A stretch of 64,000 nt of DNA from UTCHB3 sp002050155 (GTDB taxonomy: Bacteria; Bacteroidota; Ignavibacteria; Ignavibacteriales; Ignavibacteriaceae): the NCBI GenBank assembly GCA_030584105.1, contig CP129491.1:2976001-3040000 (forward strand), in the 5' to 3' direction. Each line of letters starts with the position of its first letter. Within the stretch, counting starts at the first letter, position 1. The notes below the pieces were generated by a model that saw nothing but the letters and a program-made list of their open reading frames with translations, was not told the DNA's origin and searched no databases. Position numbers and translations under genes: made by a program. This document shows positions 9,586-17,922 of the stretch, piece after piece.

Positions 9586-11500
9586 TGTTTTCTCCCGTTT
9601 CAGATTGTTGTTTAAAAATGAACTGTGTTTCAATTCCTGAAACAAAATAGAAAGAAATTTCAGCTGATGGAGCTGCTTTAATTTCGGGCATTAATAGATT
9701 GAAATATTCAGTCATTAATTTCCTTAGGTTACCGTAAGCGTTAATGTCGTAATACTGTTGAAGTTTAGCAAGTGCTTCAACATAAATATTTCCTACATCT
9801 TTTCCGGATATTTTATAGCCCTTAAGCTTTTTTTCAAAAGGAGTGCTTTTAAGTTCACTCCATTGGGTATTCATAACAAGTCGAACCAGCACACCTAAGA
9901 GATAAATACCGACTTTATATTTTTTATCGAAGAAAAGATGGTTTTCTTTGATAAACTCCTGCAGGCGTTCGATATTAATAGCTCTCTTGCTTTTTTGCTC
10001 CGTTTCTTGTTGCATTTTAGCCTCATAATTTTGTGATATAATATTTAGTGAACCTGTGTAGTTAAGAAAATAGATGACCGCCATGGCATCAATAATCATT
10101 TCCCGCCAGTAATATTTATTGCCGTTGACCTCCTTTTTAATAAACTTTTTATCATATCTTTTTCGGTATTTATTGATGAATTGTGAATAAAGAAGCTGAA
10201 GACTGATCTCAGTTCCGTTAAAAACAGAGTAAATTATGTAATAGTCTTCTTTATTTAAGAAAGACAGAAGTTTTCCGAAATTAAAATTTATTCTATAGAA
10301 CTTTTTTTGTTCAGTTCGTTTTTCGATTTCTTTTTCAAAGGTGAGAAATTCTTTAAATATTATGTGTGTATCAACATAATCTCGTGCTTCAACAAATATT
10401 TTCCTGAAACGAGAGGGGAAAATTTCTTCAATGTGGGTTTTTAGTTTAATAGCCTTTGTTTTACTATCTCTTTCAAAGAATATCAAATCAACATTAAAAA
10501 AATTATTTTGTTCAGCCATCAAGGTCATTATTCTATCTTCGAATAGTTTTACATTAGAGTTAACTTCAGAATTGTATTTTTTAAATAGTTTTACTACTTT
10601 TTTCATCTGTTCATGATTTGAAGTAAGTAGTTTTGGGATGGCCATGAAAGGTCTGTCGTAGAAAGAATAACTTAACTCATTGGTGATAAATCTTCCACCA
10701 AGGTAAAAGTCAGTTGTACAATCAGAACAAACCGGATAGTTTTTCCAGGCCAAGTTAATATTAAAATAATTTGCCAAATAACCCCGTTTATCGACAGTAT
10801 AATATTTAAATGGTGAGGCAAATCCATGTAGTTCTTTTTTTTCTTCAAAACAAATCGAACATTTAGCATTCTCGCCTACAGATAATTCATGGTTAAAAAC
10901 TTTTGAACCTTCAATTGCATGATCATTCAAGGCTTCTTTAATTATTAAAAACCGATTTGGGAATATCATTTCATCGCGATCAAAAAAAACAACGGACAAT
11001 CCGCACTTGGATTTTTTTTCTTTATCCAAAGTAGAATAAAGGTCAAATAATTGCCGATTTATCTCAACAATCTTTTCGCGCCAAAGAGCTTGCACTTGTA
11101 ACAAGATTTCCTTTTCTTCATCTAATCCATCGCCCTCAAGTTTGCGCAATTTGGGTATAACTAAATTAAGGATAGTATCAACTTTTTTGTTTTTATAGTG
11201 TGTAGTGTCCTCAAAAGAGCCAAATTTTGTTGTAAATGTAATATCACCACTTCGTGTACCATCTTTATGGTAAGCATATTTTACATAAGAGTCCTCACTG
11301 CATTCACGGATATCAACATGTGAGAAAGAAACGGTGAGTGAATCATCTTGACGGTTGATATTGAAAACAGGGGAAATGATGGTGTGATTAACTCCCGGAA
11401 ACATATTTTCAGAATACAATTCCCAAAGTTCCCGTAATCCATTTTGATTAAGAGTTTCTTTATAAACTCTTCCAATTGCGGTAACAGCTCTGTCGTTCAT
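9578..11500 (-). CDS. cas8b: Cascade large subunit Cas8b (Csh1 family)
   Basis: A 640-residue protein at the head of the cas operon. Position next to Csh2-type cas7, length and a treble-clef-like zinc site identify it as Cas8b (Csh1), the large subunit that recognises the PAM. The zinc ligands are C214 and C217 (AKCSICFE) and C258 and C261 (YPVCSDC). Much of the rest is lysine-, tyrosine- and phenylalanine-rich and poorly conserved in this family, so the call leans on context plus the zinc finger. The start is the ATG at 11500 with a weak ribosome site (GGTAAAGTT). The 3' end overlaps cas7. Confidence 0.9.
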   Translation of the reverse strand: MNDRAVTAIGRVYKETLNQNGLRELWELYSENMFPGVNHTIISPVFNINRQDDSLTVSFSHVDIRECSEDSYVKYAYHKDGTRSGDITFTTKFGSFEDTTHYKNKKVDTILNLVIPKLRKLEGDGLDEEKEILLQVQALWREKIVEINRQLFDLYSTLDKEKKSKCGLSVVFFDRDEMIFPNRFLIIKEALNDHAIEGSKVFNHELSVGENAKCSICFEEKKELHGFASPFKYYTVDKRGYLANYFNINLAWKNYPVCSDCTTDFYLGGRFITNELSYSFYDRPFMAIPKLLTSNHEQMKKVVKLFKKYNSEVNSNVKLFEDRIMTLMAEQNNFFNVDLIFFERDSKTKAIKLKTHIEEIFPSRFRKIFVEARDYVDTHIIFKEFLTFEKEIEKRTEQKKFYRINFNFGKLLSFLNKEDYYIIYSVFNGTEISLQLLYSQFINKYRKRYDKKFIKKEVNGNKYYWREMIIDAMAVIYFLNYTGSLNIISQNYEAKMQQETEQKSKRAINIERLQEFIKENHLFFDKKYKVGIYLLGVLVRLVMNTQWSELKSTPFEKKLKGYKISGKDVGNIYVEALAKLQQYYDINAYGNLRKLMTEYFNLLMPEIKAAPSAEISFYFVSGIETQFIFKQQSETGENNE

Positions 11501-11780
11501 AACTTTACCAATCTTAATGTTAATTCTTTAATTAATAAGAGTAAAGTTATTTTATTTTTTCCAAATAAAAAACAGATTTTTAAAAAATTTTATTAAAAAG
11601 TAAAAAATTATCATTCAATGATATTTTTTTACGGCTGTTTCGGAAACAACAGTACCTTTAGGTTTTTAAACCGCCCTAAATAAGAATAAGAATAGCCAAA
11701 AGATACCCGCTTTATCCCTCATCCCTTTTGAACGAAACCCAAGCGACGCCCTGCCCGTTTCTTTGCGCATCCGGGGTTAT
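11501..11780 (-). promoter_or_regulatory. cas operon upstream region with two short palindromes
   Basis: A very AT-rich region upstream of cas8b that should hold the cas promoter. Two perfect inverted repeats are visible: TATCATT-c-AATGATA at 11609-11623 and TGTTTC-g-GAAACA at 11636-11648, lying 109-148 bp before the cas8b ATG. Spacing and symmetry suit a dimeric regulator's operators, but that is an inference. I could not place convincing -35/-10 elements. No gene is seen in this stretch. Confidence 0.5.
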
Positions 11781-11880
11781 GCTTTCCTTCTTCATCTTTC
11801 TCTTAATTTGAAGCCAAAAGATTATTGAAGCATTACCTCATATTTCAGCGGTGCTTTCCTTCTTCATCTTTCTCTTAATT
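11781..11880. repeat. 28-bp direct repeat duplicating the 3' end of the adjacent gene
   Basis: The 28 bases at 11781-11808 recur identically at 11853-11880 (period 72). The right copy encodes residues near the C-terminus (KRKMKKES) of the membrane-anchored lipoprotein; the left copy lies beyond that gene's stop codon. It is one of several duplications of this period at gene ends in the window. Confidence 0.9.
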
Positions 11881-12512
11881 AAAACCCAAACGGCTGCGAT
11901 AACCACAACCACGCAGCCGGCGATGAGGTAGAAATAGTTAAAGGGTGGGGCGGGTGCAAAGGTGGCTTCGATGTATTTACCGTCACCTATTTCGTTCAGG
12001 GCGAAGTGCCAGATGTAGGTGTCGCCTTCAACTTTTTGTGCATTGTGGGATACAACTTCACCATCGAAGCGGTAGTAAAATGTTTCGTCAAAACCACTTC
12101 CCCCCTTGTTCAAATCAGAAGGGGGGCGGATGTATTGCGTGAATTTATACTGCCCAGCGGCACCATCGGTGAAGTTAAACTCGAAGCGGTTGAACATTTT
12201 TGCTTTGCTAAGGTCGTTCACATTTTTGAAAGCAATTTCAATTTCTGCGAACCAGTTACCTTTTTCGTCGAAACCGGAAGATATTTTTTTAAAGGTATAG
12301 GCTTCATTGGTGTGCTCACGGCGGATATTCAGCGTGTCGTACTGCCCGGCAAGTTCCCTTTTTTGCATGTCGGGACCGCTGAAAGAGTATCGGATTTTCA
12401 TTTCTCCGCTGCCGTCGCGGTTAATTTCTCCATCCTGTGTGTATTCAAGACAGCCGCTAAAAAGTAATAAAACGAGGAGAACGGGCGCCCAAAAAAGAGA
12501 TAATTTTTTCAT
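11838..12512 (-). CDS. Membrane-anchored lipoprotein of unknown function
   Basis: This is a 224-residue protein with a lipoprotein signal peptide (LLFSG-C, modified cysteine C21) and one C-terminal membrane helix at about 194-212, followed by a basic tail KRKMKK. The mature part starts with EYTQDGEINRDGSGEMKIRYSF, an acidic, beta-rich pattern resembling LppM-like envelope lipoproteins; that resemblance is from memory and weak. Both ends are membrane-tethered, which predicts a periplasm-facing domain. It is followed upstream by the ATP-grasp gene on the same strand with a 14-bp gap, so the two are probably co-transcribed. No enzymatic motif is visible. Confidence 0.75.
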   Translation of the reverse strand: MKKLSLFWAPVLLVLLLFSGCLEYTQDGEINRDGSGEMKIRYSFSGPDMQKRELAGQYDTLNIRREHTNEAYTFKKISSGFDEKGNWFAEIEIAFKNVNDLSKAKMFNRFEFNFTDGAAGQYKFTQYIRPPSDLNKGGSGFDETFYYRFDGEVVSHNAQKVEGDTYIWHFALNEIGDGKYIEATFAPAPPFNYFYLIAGCVVVVIAAVWVLIKRKMKKESTAEI

Positions 12513-12526
12513 TTATTGGTAAAACC

Positions 12527-13738
12527 TCAGTTGGCGGCTTTGTCGCCCATAGGCAAAGTATGGAAAAAATCTTTATAAAAACGCCCGACATATTCCTCCA
12601 AAAGTTGGGTAATTCTCTCATACTTAGGTGAAGAAATCACCAGACCGGCGTGGTATTGTTTTGAAAGCCTCCAGACAACTTCCGGCTCGGTAAAAGCGTT
12701 CATATCGGGCCACTCTTGTTTCGCAAGGGAATTGATAAGCGCCGAGTGGTTTTTCTTCAGTTTAGGAGTTTTATATTTTTTACCGTCGGGAAGTGTCTCC
12801 AACCTTGCCCACTCTTCCCAGAGAGAAAGCCCTGTTGCGGCTTTAATCAGCTCCACGATATTTGCGCCTCCGACGCGAGCGGAAGTTTCAAGGAAGTAGA
12901 TTTTTCCGTCGTACCCTTTAATAAACTCTGTGTGGTTAACGCCGGTTTTCATACCGAGGTCTTTCATCACATTTGCGTTCATTTCTTTCATTCTGATGTC
13001 GTCTTCGCTACCGGGGAGCACGGTTCTTGTAGTGAAAACCCTCCCTTCGTGTGCAACTTCAAGCGGAGGTAAGCCGTATGCGCTTACGACAGCAAAACGA
13101 ATTTCGTGATTTTGAATAATAGAATCGACATGGAAAATGTCGCCCGGGATGAATTTTTCCATCAGGTAATCTGATTGTTCATCGCCGAGGGCGTTAATCA
13201 TTTCCCAGGCTGCCTCCCGAGACTCAAGTTTTTTCATACCGATGGAACCTGCCTGCATTCTCGGTTTCAGGATATACGGCGGCTCCCTTCGGATCATAAA
13301 ATCGTTGATCATTTCATGGTTGAGCACATGGACAAACTCGGGGACGAGCACCCCTTTTTCGCGGGCTTTCATCCGCATCGAATATTTATCGCGGAAATAT
13401 CTCATCGTGGTTTCACCCATACCGGGCACACGGAGGTGTTCACGAAGGGTAGCTGCTTTTTCCACATCGAAATCATCAAGGGCAACAATTCTGTCGATCA
13501 CCACAGTTCTTGCAATATAGCTGACGGCTTTCAGGAGGTCGGCAATATTCCATTCTTTTTTAATATCGGGCATAAAGTAGAGGTCGTCGATACTTTCGCG
13601 GGGCCAGTTTTCGTCTTTAAGACTTTCAGAAGTAATAAAAATTACGCGCCATCCAAAATTATGGGCGGCAACCAGGAATTCACTTCCTTTGAAGTAACTT
13701 GAAATACAAAGTATCGTTTTCTTTTTTTGTTCAGACAT
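12527..13738 (-). CDS. ATP-grasp domain enzyme
   Basis: This is a 403-residue cytosolic ATP-grasp enzyme. An N-terminal Rossmann-like pre-ATP-grasp part (KTILCISSYFKG, with DRIVALDDFDVEKAA) is followed by the ATP-grasp fold: the lysine strand PPYILKPRMQAGSIGM at about 154-169, the DYLMEKFIPGD strand, and the metal-binding end HTEFIKGYDGKIYFLE-TSARVGGANI at about 272-298. The family couples ATP hydrolysis to ligation of a carboxylate to an amine or similar nucleophile; the substrate cannot be told from the sequence. It sits 14 bp upstream of the lipoprotein gene and divergently from pepT, with a 186-bp shared promoter region. Confidence 0.88.
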   Translation of the reverse strand: MSEQKKKTILCISSYFKGSEFLVAAHNFGWRVIFITSESLKDENWPRESIDDLYFMPDIKKEWNIADLLKAVSYIARTVVIDRIVALDDFDVEKAATLREHLRVPGMGETTMRYFRDKYSMRMKAREKGVLVPEFVHVLNHEMINDFMIRREPPYILKPRMQAGSIGMKKLESREAAWEMINALGDEQSDYLMEKFIPGDIFHVDSIIQNHEIRFAVVSAYGLPPLEVAHEGRVFTTRTVLPGSEDDIRMKEMNANVMKDLGMKTGVNHTEFIKGYDGKIYFLETSARVGGANIVELIKAATGLSLWEEWARLETLPDGKKYKTPKLKKNHSALINSLAKQEWPDMNAFTEPEVVWRLSKQYHAGLVISSPKYERITQLLEEYVGRFYKDFFHTLPMGDKAAN

Positions 13739-13924
13739 GATTATACCTATATTAAAAATTTCCGTTTAGTAAAATAGAGTTTTATGGTGAAACAAGAAAG
13801 ACATTCATAAAAAGAAATTGCAATTATTAAGATATAAAAAAAGACTGACAGAAAAAACAGTTGAAAGTTGTGGGATTTTTTTCTATAATTGTTATCTGTT
13901 TTTAAAAATTAACGGGAGAAAAGA

Positions 13925-15175
13925 ATGTTTAATCCGGATTATAAATTCACGGTAGTTGACAGATTTCTTAAATATGTAAAGATCGATACTCAGTCTGACG
14001 ATGAAGCGCCCGAGTTCCCGACGACACAAAAGCAGCTGGATCTTTCCCGCATTTTGGTGGAAGAATTGTTGGAACTGGGGCTGAAAGATGCACATCTGGA
14101 CGAGCACGGCTATGTTTACGCAACACTTCCCTCGAACTCATCGAAAGAAGTGCCGGTGGTTGGGTTCATTGCGCATGTTGATACATCGCCGGCGGTCAGC
14201 GGCAAAGATGTTAAGCCGATTATCCACAAAAATTATGAGGGCGGCGATATCGTTCTGCCCGGCGACACTTCCAAGGTGATTGATGTTGAGTCGAACCCCG
14301 AACTGAAAGGTATGATCGGTTACGATATTATAACCACCGACGGCACCACGCTGCTTGGCGCTGATGATAAAGCGGGCGTTGCAGCAATTATGGACGCCCT
14401 GAACTATCTTATACAGCACCCGGAAGTGAAACACGGAACGATTAAAATCTGCTTCACACCCGATGAGGAAGTAGGAAGAGGCACCGAGCATTTTGATGTG
14501 GAGGGCTTCGGGGCAAAATATGCTTATACGATTGACGGCTCGAGCCGCGGCGAGGTTGAAACGGAAACTTTCAGTGCCGATGCTGTGGTAATCACGATTT
14601 ACGGAAAGAATGTTCACCCGGGCTACGCAAAAGGTAAGATGATTAACTCGATCAGGGTTGCTTCACGGTTTATGGAAATGCTGCCGAAAAACACACTCTG
14701 CCCGGAAACCACCGAAGGGCGCGAGGGGTATGTGCACTGTGTTGCCTTCAACGGAATGGAGGAGAAAACGGTTCTGAAGTTTATTATTCGCGATTTTATC
14801 GATGAAAAACTGAAGGAATTTGAAAGATACCTTGAGAACCTGTTAGAGAGTGTTGTGAACGACTACCCGGGTGCGCGCTACGAGTTTCAGGTACAGGAAC
14901 AGTACAGAAACATGAAATATGTGCTCGACCAGTACCCTGAGGTTGAAGCCAACGCATTAGAAGCGCTGAAGCGGCTGGGCATTCCGCCGATTCAATCTGC
15001 TATTCGTGGCGGAACGGATGGTTCGCGCTTAAGTTACATGGGCATCCCAACACCGAACCTGTTTGCCGGTGGGCATAACTTCCACGCAGCCACTGAGTGG
15101 GTAGCGGTACAGGATATGGAAATGTCGGTCAGGAATATAGTTACTCTTGCCAATGTATGGGAAGATAAAGCTTAA
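13925..15175 (+). CDS. pepT: Peptidase T (tripeptide aminopeptidase)
   Basis: A 416-residue M20-family di-zinc aminopeptidase that releases N-terminal residues from tripeptides in the cytoplasm. Family landmarks are all present: HVDTSP with H84 and D86, GADDKAG with bridging aspartate D147, the catalytic glutamate pair at 181-182 (TPDEEVGRG), zinc ligand D204 (TIDGS) and H384 in FAGGHNFH. The lid-domain segment IYGKNVHPGYAKGKM is also typical of PepT. The ATG at 13925 has GGGAG seven bases upstream. It is a single-gene unit followed by a strong terminator. Confidence 0.97.
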   Translation: MFNPDYKFTVVDRFLKYVKIDTQSDDEAPEFPTTQKQLDLSRILVEELLELGLKDAHLDEHGYVYATLPSNSSKEVPVVGFIAHVDTSPAVSGKDVKPIIHKNYEGGDIVLPGDTSKVIDVESNPELKGMIGYDIITTDGTTLLGADDKAGVAAIMDALNYLIQHPEVKHGTIKICFTPDEEVGRGTEHFDVEGFGAKYAYTIDGSSRGEVETETFSADAVVITIYGKNVHPGYAKGKMINSIRVASRFMEMLPKNTLCPETTEGREGYVHCVAFNGMEEKTVLKFIIRDFIDEKLKEFERYLENLLESVVNDYPGARYEFQVQEQYRNMKYVLDQYPEVEANALEALKRLGIPPIQSAIRGGTDGSRLSYMGIPTPNLFAGGHNFHAATEWVAVQDMEMSVRNIVTLANVWEDKA

Positions 15176-15224
15176 AGAAGAATACAATTAAGCATTGATT
15201 GCGCCAAAAGCGCAGAAAAAGAAA

Positions 15225-15251
15225 GGCTGCCGGGTTCCGGCAGCCTTTTTT
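15225..15251 (+). terminator. Intrinsic terminator after pepT
   Basis: A perfect 9-bp stem, GGCTGCCGG at 15225-15233 and CCGGCAGCC at 15237-15245, with a 3-nt loop, runs into T6. It lies 49 bp after the pepT stop. Confidence 0.93.
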
Positions 15252-15272
15252 GTTGTGTAATAATTTACGCGA

Positions 15273-15390
15273 TTTTACCCGCCTGTGCCGGAGCATGCCG
15301 GTGGCGTTCCATAGTAGCGAATACATGGTTTCGGCGTTTTTGCCCGCCTTTGCCTAACGGTGCCATGACTATGCCCGGCTTTGCCCGCCC
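15273..15390. repeat. Imperfect tandem repeat after the HTH gene
   Basis: The element TTTTacCCGCCTgTGCC at about 15273 recurs as TTTTTGCCCGCCTTTGCC about 65 bp later, and CCCGCC appears again 41 bp after that. It lies just beyond the stop of the minus-strand HTH gene. The copies are diverged; the period is what links them. Confidence 0.5.
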
Positions 15391-15397
15391 ACTTTCA

Positions 15398-17674
15398 TTA
15401 GTTGTTTTCAGGCAACTTGCTTCTTCTTTTTCTGCCGGGTGGCAGCACAATTTTATGCTTCACCCATGCGTAGCCGTTGAAATAGTCGAGACCGAGGGCA
15501 TAGAAATTAATTTTCGTTAACATGTTTGCATCATGCCCAAGGGGTTGTGTGAATTTTTGAAATTCATCCATAGAAATTGGCTTCTTTTGCGCATTCAGAA
15601 TGATATAGAAAAGTTTGTTCCGCCTCCAGTTCTTTGAAAGGATAAGCCGGTCTTTATCATTTTTTGGGTGAGGGAAGAGCACGAAAGAATCGTCGGAATT
15701 AATAACTTCGACAATTTTATCAAGGTCGAACCCTTTGAAGATTTTTTCCAAGTCAGAAAATCTGCTTTCGGGGAAACCTTTTTCGATCAGAACTTTAGAG
15801 ATGAACAGTGGATTACCGGAAAGTCTTTTGATGTTTTCTTCTCTTGTTTCAATCAAGCCGTAGAAATTACCGCCGTAGGCATCGAGGAAGCCCACATTAT
15901 TAAGTTTACTTGAAAAACCGGTAACGCTTACCACCCGATACTTGTTTATTTCGTTCAGCAGTTCTGCTGCACTCATAACATTGTTATTTTTTTTCAACAC
16001 CTCGATCAGGAGGTCGTTCACCAATATTCTGTTTTTCAGATTAGTCGATTTATGGATAAAGCAGAAGAAGCCGAGGTCTTTAATTTCGTCGGATTTCCTG
16101 AGGATGTGCACCAGTTCATATTTCGAGCGAAGCATCGGGAACTCGGGTTTAAGTTCTGTAAATATAACCGAAGCGTCAACCATTTTATTCTCTTTCTGCA
16201 GAAAGCCGGCAGCCTTTTTCAAAAGAGAGCCGAGCTGATCACCCTGCACGGAGAGGTGTTTTTCAACCCCGAAAAGCTCTTTATCAAGCTGCATTACATT
16301 ATCGTTCATTCTGATGTGGCAAAGCGATACCTTCAGATCGTTATAAACCCTTCCATAGGTTGATTTTACGGATTTGATAAGCTCTTTCAGATGCATTGGT
16401 CCATCGCTTCTCCAGAGGATATTTTCAGCCATTTCCGGCAGATTCAGCCTGCCGCGAATGTAGTAGGTGCCTTTTTCTTCAGAAATTTTGAAAAAAGTAA
16501 CGGAAAAAGCAATCTTAAACAGATTTACTTTATCCCAGTCTTTCAGGAAGCTGAAATCATTCATAATGATTGAAACCGGCACCCTGTCTTTATTTTTCAG
16601 ATAAGCTTTCAGCTTTACATAGATGGCATACAAAGGGTTGTCTTCTCTGTAGATATTTTGCGCCAGGTAGGGGCGTTGAATTGCTACCGGAAGCGCGGGA
16701 TAGATCGCCGTAAGCATGTTGATAAATGTCACTGAGTCTAAACTCGGGCGCGCCAAAAATTTGGTTTCGAGTGGCACCGTTTTTTTAATCAGTTGATTCA
16801 GAATGTGTTCTCTAAGTTTGGGTTCAAGAGGAACAAACTCTTTTTTTGCTTTACGAATGAAAGAGACAACAATTTGCCGCACCCTTTCGCCTGAGATCGA
16901 GTTCTCACTCCCTATGGTTTTCATATCCATTCTGTCTGTGAACCTTCTCTTAAGAAGCAGCCTCGATTTTTCGTCTAATTCATCCATCCTCTCTTTCAAA
17001 CGCATTGCGATGTAAGCGAGTGGATCGTGCATGGAAACTTTGGTAAAATCTTCCTCTATCTTTTCAGTTGCAATAATCGTTTTGAAAGAATCGAACAGTT
17101 CTTTCATCCCTACTTTTGCATTCAGCACATTTACGGAGTATTCATCCGGCAGGAAAACCAGCAGGTTATAGAGATGATATAAATTTTTTATCCAGGGTCT
17201 GCTGAAAATAAATTTTTTATTCCGTGAGTTGAATCTGTAATAAAATTTTTTGACCGGAGCTTTTAACAGGTCTTTAATTCTCGCGTCAATCTCAATTTTT
17301 TTATCCCCGAGGAACATAACCTTGGGGAAAGTATCTCTGATTTGCGCGGAGTCAGTAACTGCCAGATCTTGTAAATCCCTGCCGTTTTCACCGTAAAAAA
17401 TTTCGGCAATAACTTCGCGTGTTCTGTCAAGGGTAATTCTTCTGGTTTTGCTGTTTAAAAGCAATGTCAGATAGCTCATGTTCAGGATTTGCCTGTACTC
17501 AGTGATGCCGAACAGGATGAACAGTCGCTGGGAGTTCTTTGGGAATAAAGAATAATCGATTTCTGTAGGAAAAAGTGTTTCGTCGGGTGCCACAGGCTCA
17601 GTGCCACAGAAAAAAGGTGTGGTAAACAGGCGGAAGTTTTTACTTTCCTCCGGTGAATGAATGTAAAATCTCAT
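15398..17674 (-). CDS. Large protein with sigma-70 region-4-like HTH and winged-helix-like repeats
   Basis: A 758-residue protein I do not recognise as a named family. Residues 232-280 look like sigma-70 region 4: LDEKSRLLLKRRF, then MKTIGSENSISGERVRQI and a basic recognition helix SFIRKAKKE. This resembles the -35-binding helix-turn-helix, but regions 2 and 3 of a sigma factor are absent. Residues about 417-475, 481-545 and 551-608 form three similar-sized modules with the pattern helix-helix-strand-turn-strand (for example MSAAELLNEINKYRVV ending NFYGLI), reminiscent of HARE-HTH winged helices. The C-terminus is basic (GRKRRSKL). No signal peptide. A DNA-binding or RNA-polymerase-associated role is inferred. 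It is transcribed alone, with AT-rich flanks, in the same direction as the STAS/HATPase pair further upstream. Confidence 0.6.
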   Translation of the reverse strand: MRFYIHSPEESKNFRLFTTPFFCGTEPVAPDETLFPTEIDYSLFPKNSQRLFILFGITEYRQILNMSYLTLLLNSKTRRITLDRTREVIAEIFYGENGRDLQDLAVTDSAQIRDTFPKVMFLGDKKIEIDARIKDLLKAPVKKFYYRFNSRNKKFIFSRPWIKNLYHLYNLLVFLPDEYSVNVLNAKVGMKELFDSFKTIIATEKIEEDFTKVSMHDPLAYIAMRLKERMDELDEKSRLLLKRRFTDRMDMKTIGSENSISGERVRQIVVSFIRKAKKEFVPLEPKLREHILNQLIKKTVPLETKFLARPSLDSVTFINMLTAIYPALPVAIQRPYLAQNIYREDNPLYAIYVKLKAYLKNKDRVPVSIIMNDFSFLKDWDKVNLFKIAFSVTFFKISEEKGTYYIRGRLNLPEMAENILWRSDGPMHLKELIKSVKSTYGRVYNDLKVSLCHIRMNDNVMQLDKELFGVEKHLSVQGDQLGSLLKKAAGFLQKENKMVDASVIFTELKPEFPMLRSKYELVHILRKSDEIKDLGFFCFIHKSTNLKNRILVNDLLIEVLKKNNNVMSAAELLNEINKYRVVSVTGFSSKLNNVGFLDAYGGNFYGLIETREENIKRLSGNPLFISKVLIEKGFPESRFSDLEKIFKGFDLDKIVEVINSDDSFVLFPHPKNDKDRLILSKNWRRNKLFYIILNAQKKPISMDEFQKFTQPLGHDANMLTKINFYALGLDYFNGYAWVKHKIVLPPGRKRRSKLPENN

Positions 17675-17922
17675 AAGAACTCACTATTCCGTCGGTTAAA
17701 AAAGAAGGTTGTATAAAAAAACAGATTAAAAGTCTAAATAAATTATCTGTACGAATATAAAAAAAATTGTAACAGATTTCAACAACAAAATTAATTTTAT
17801 TTTACACAAAAAAAGATAAAAATTAAAAATTATTATAATTAAAGGGTGAAGATAATAAAAACTACCTCGATTTAAGGGATGAGGTAAAAACTTACAAAAT
17901 ACGGGAAAAATGCCGGGAATTT

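Noticed and set aside
12006..12467. 153-codon plus-strand open frame
   Set aside because: It lies antisense inside the lipoprotein gene, which has a signal peptide, lipobox and TM segment on the other strand.
13175..13702. 175-codon plus-strand open frame
   Set aside because: Antisense to the ATP-grasp gene; its cysteine- and histidine-rich composition is typical of a mirror frame.
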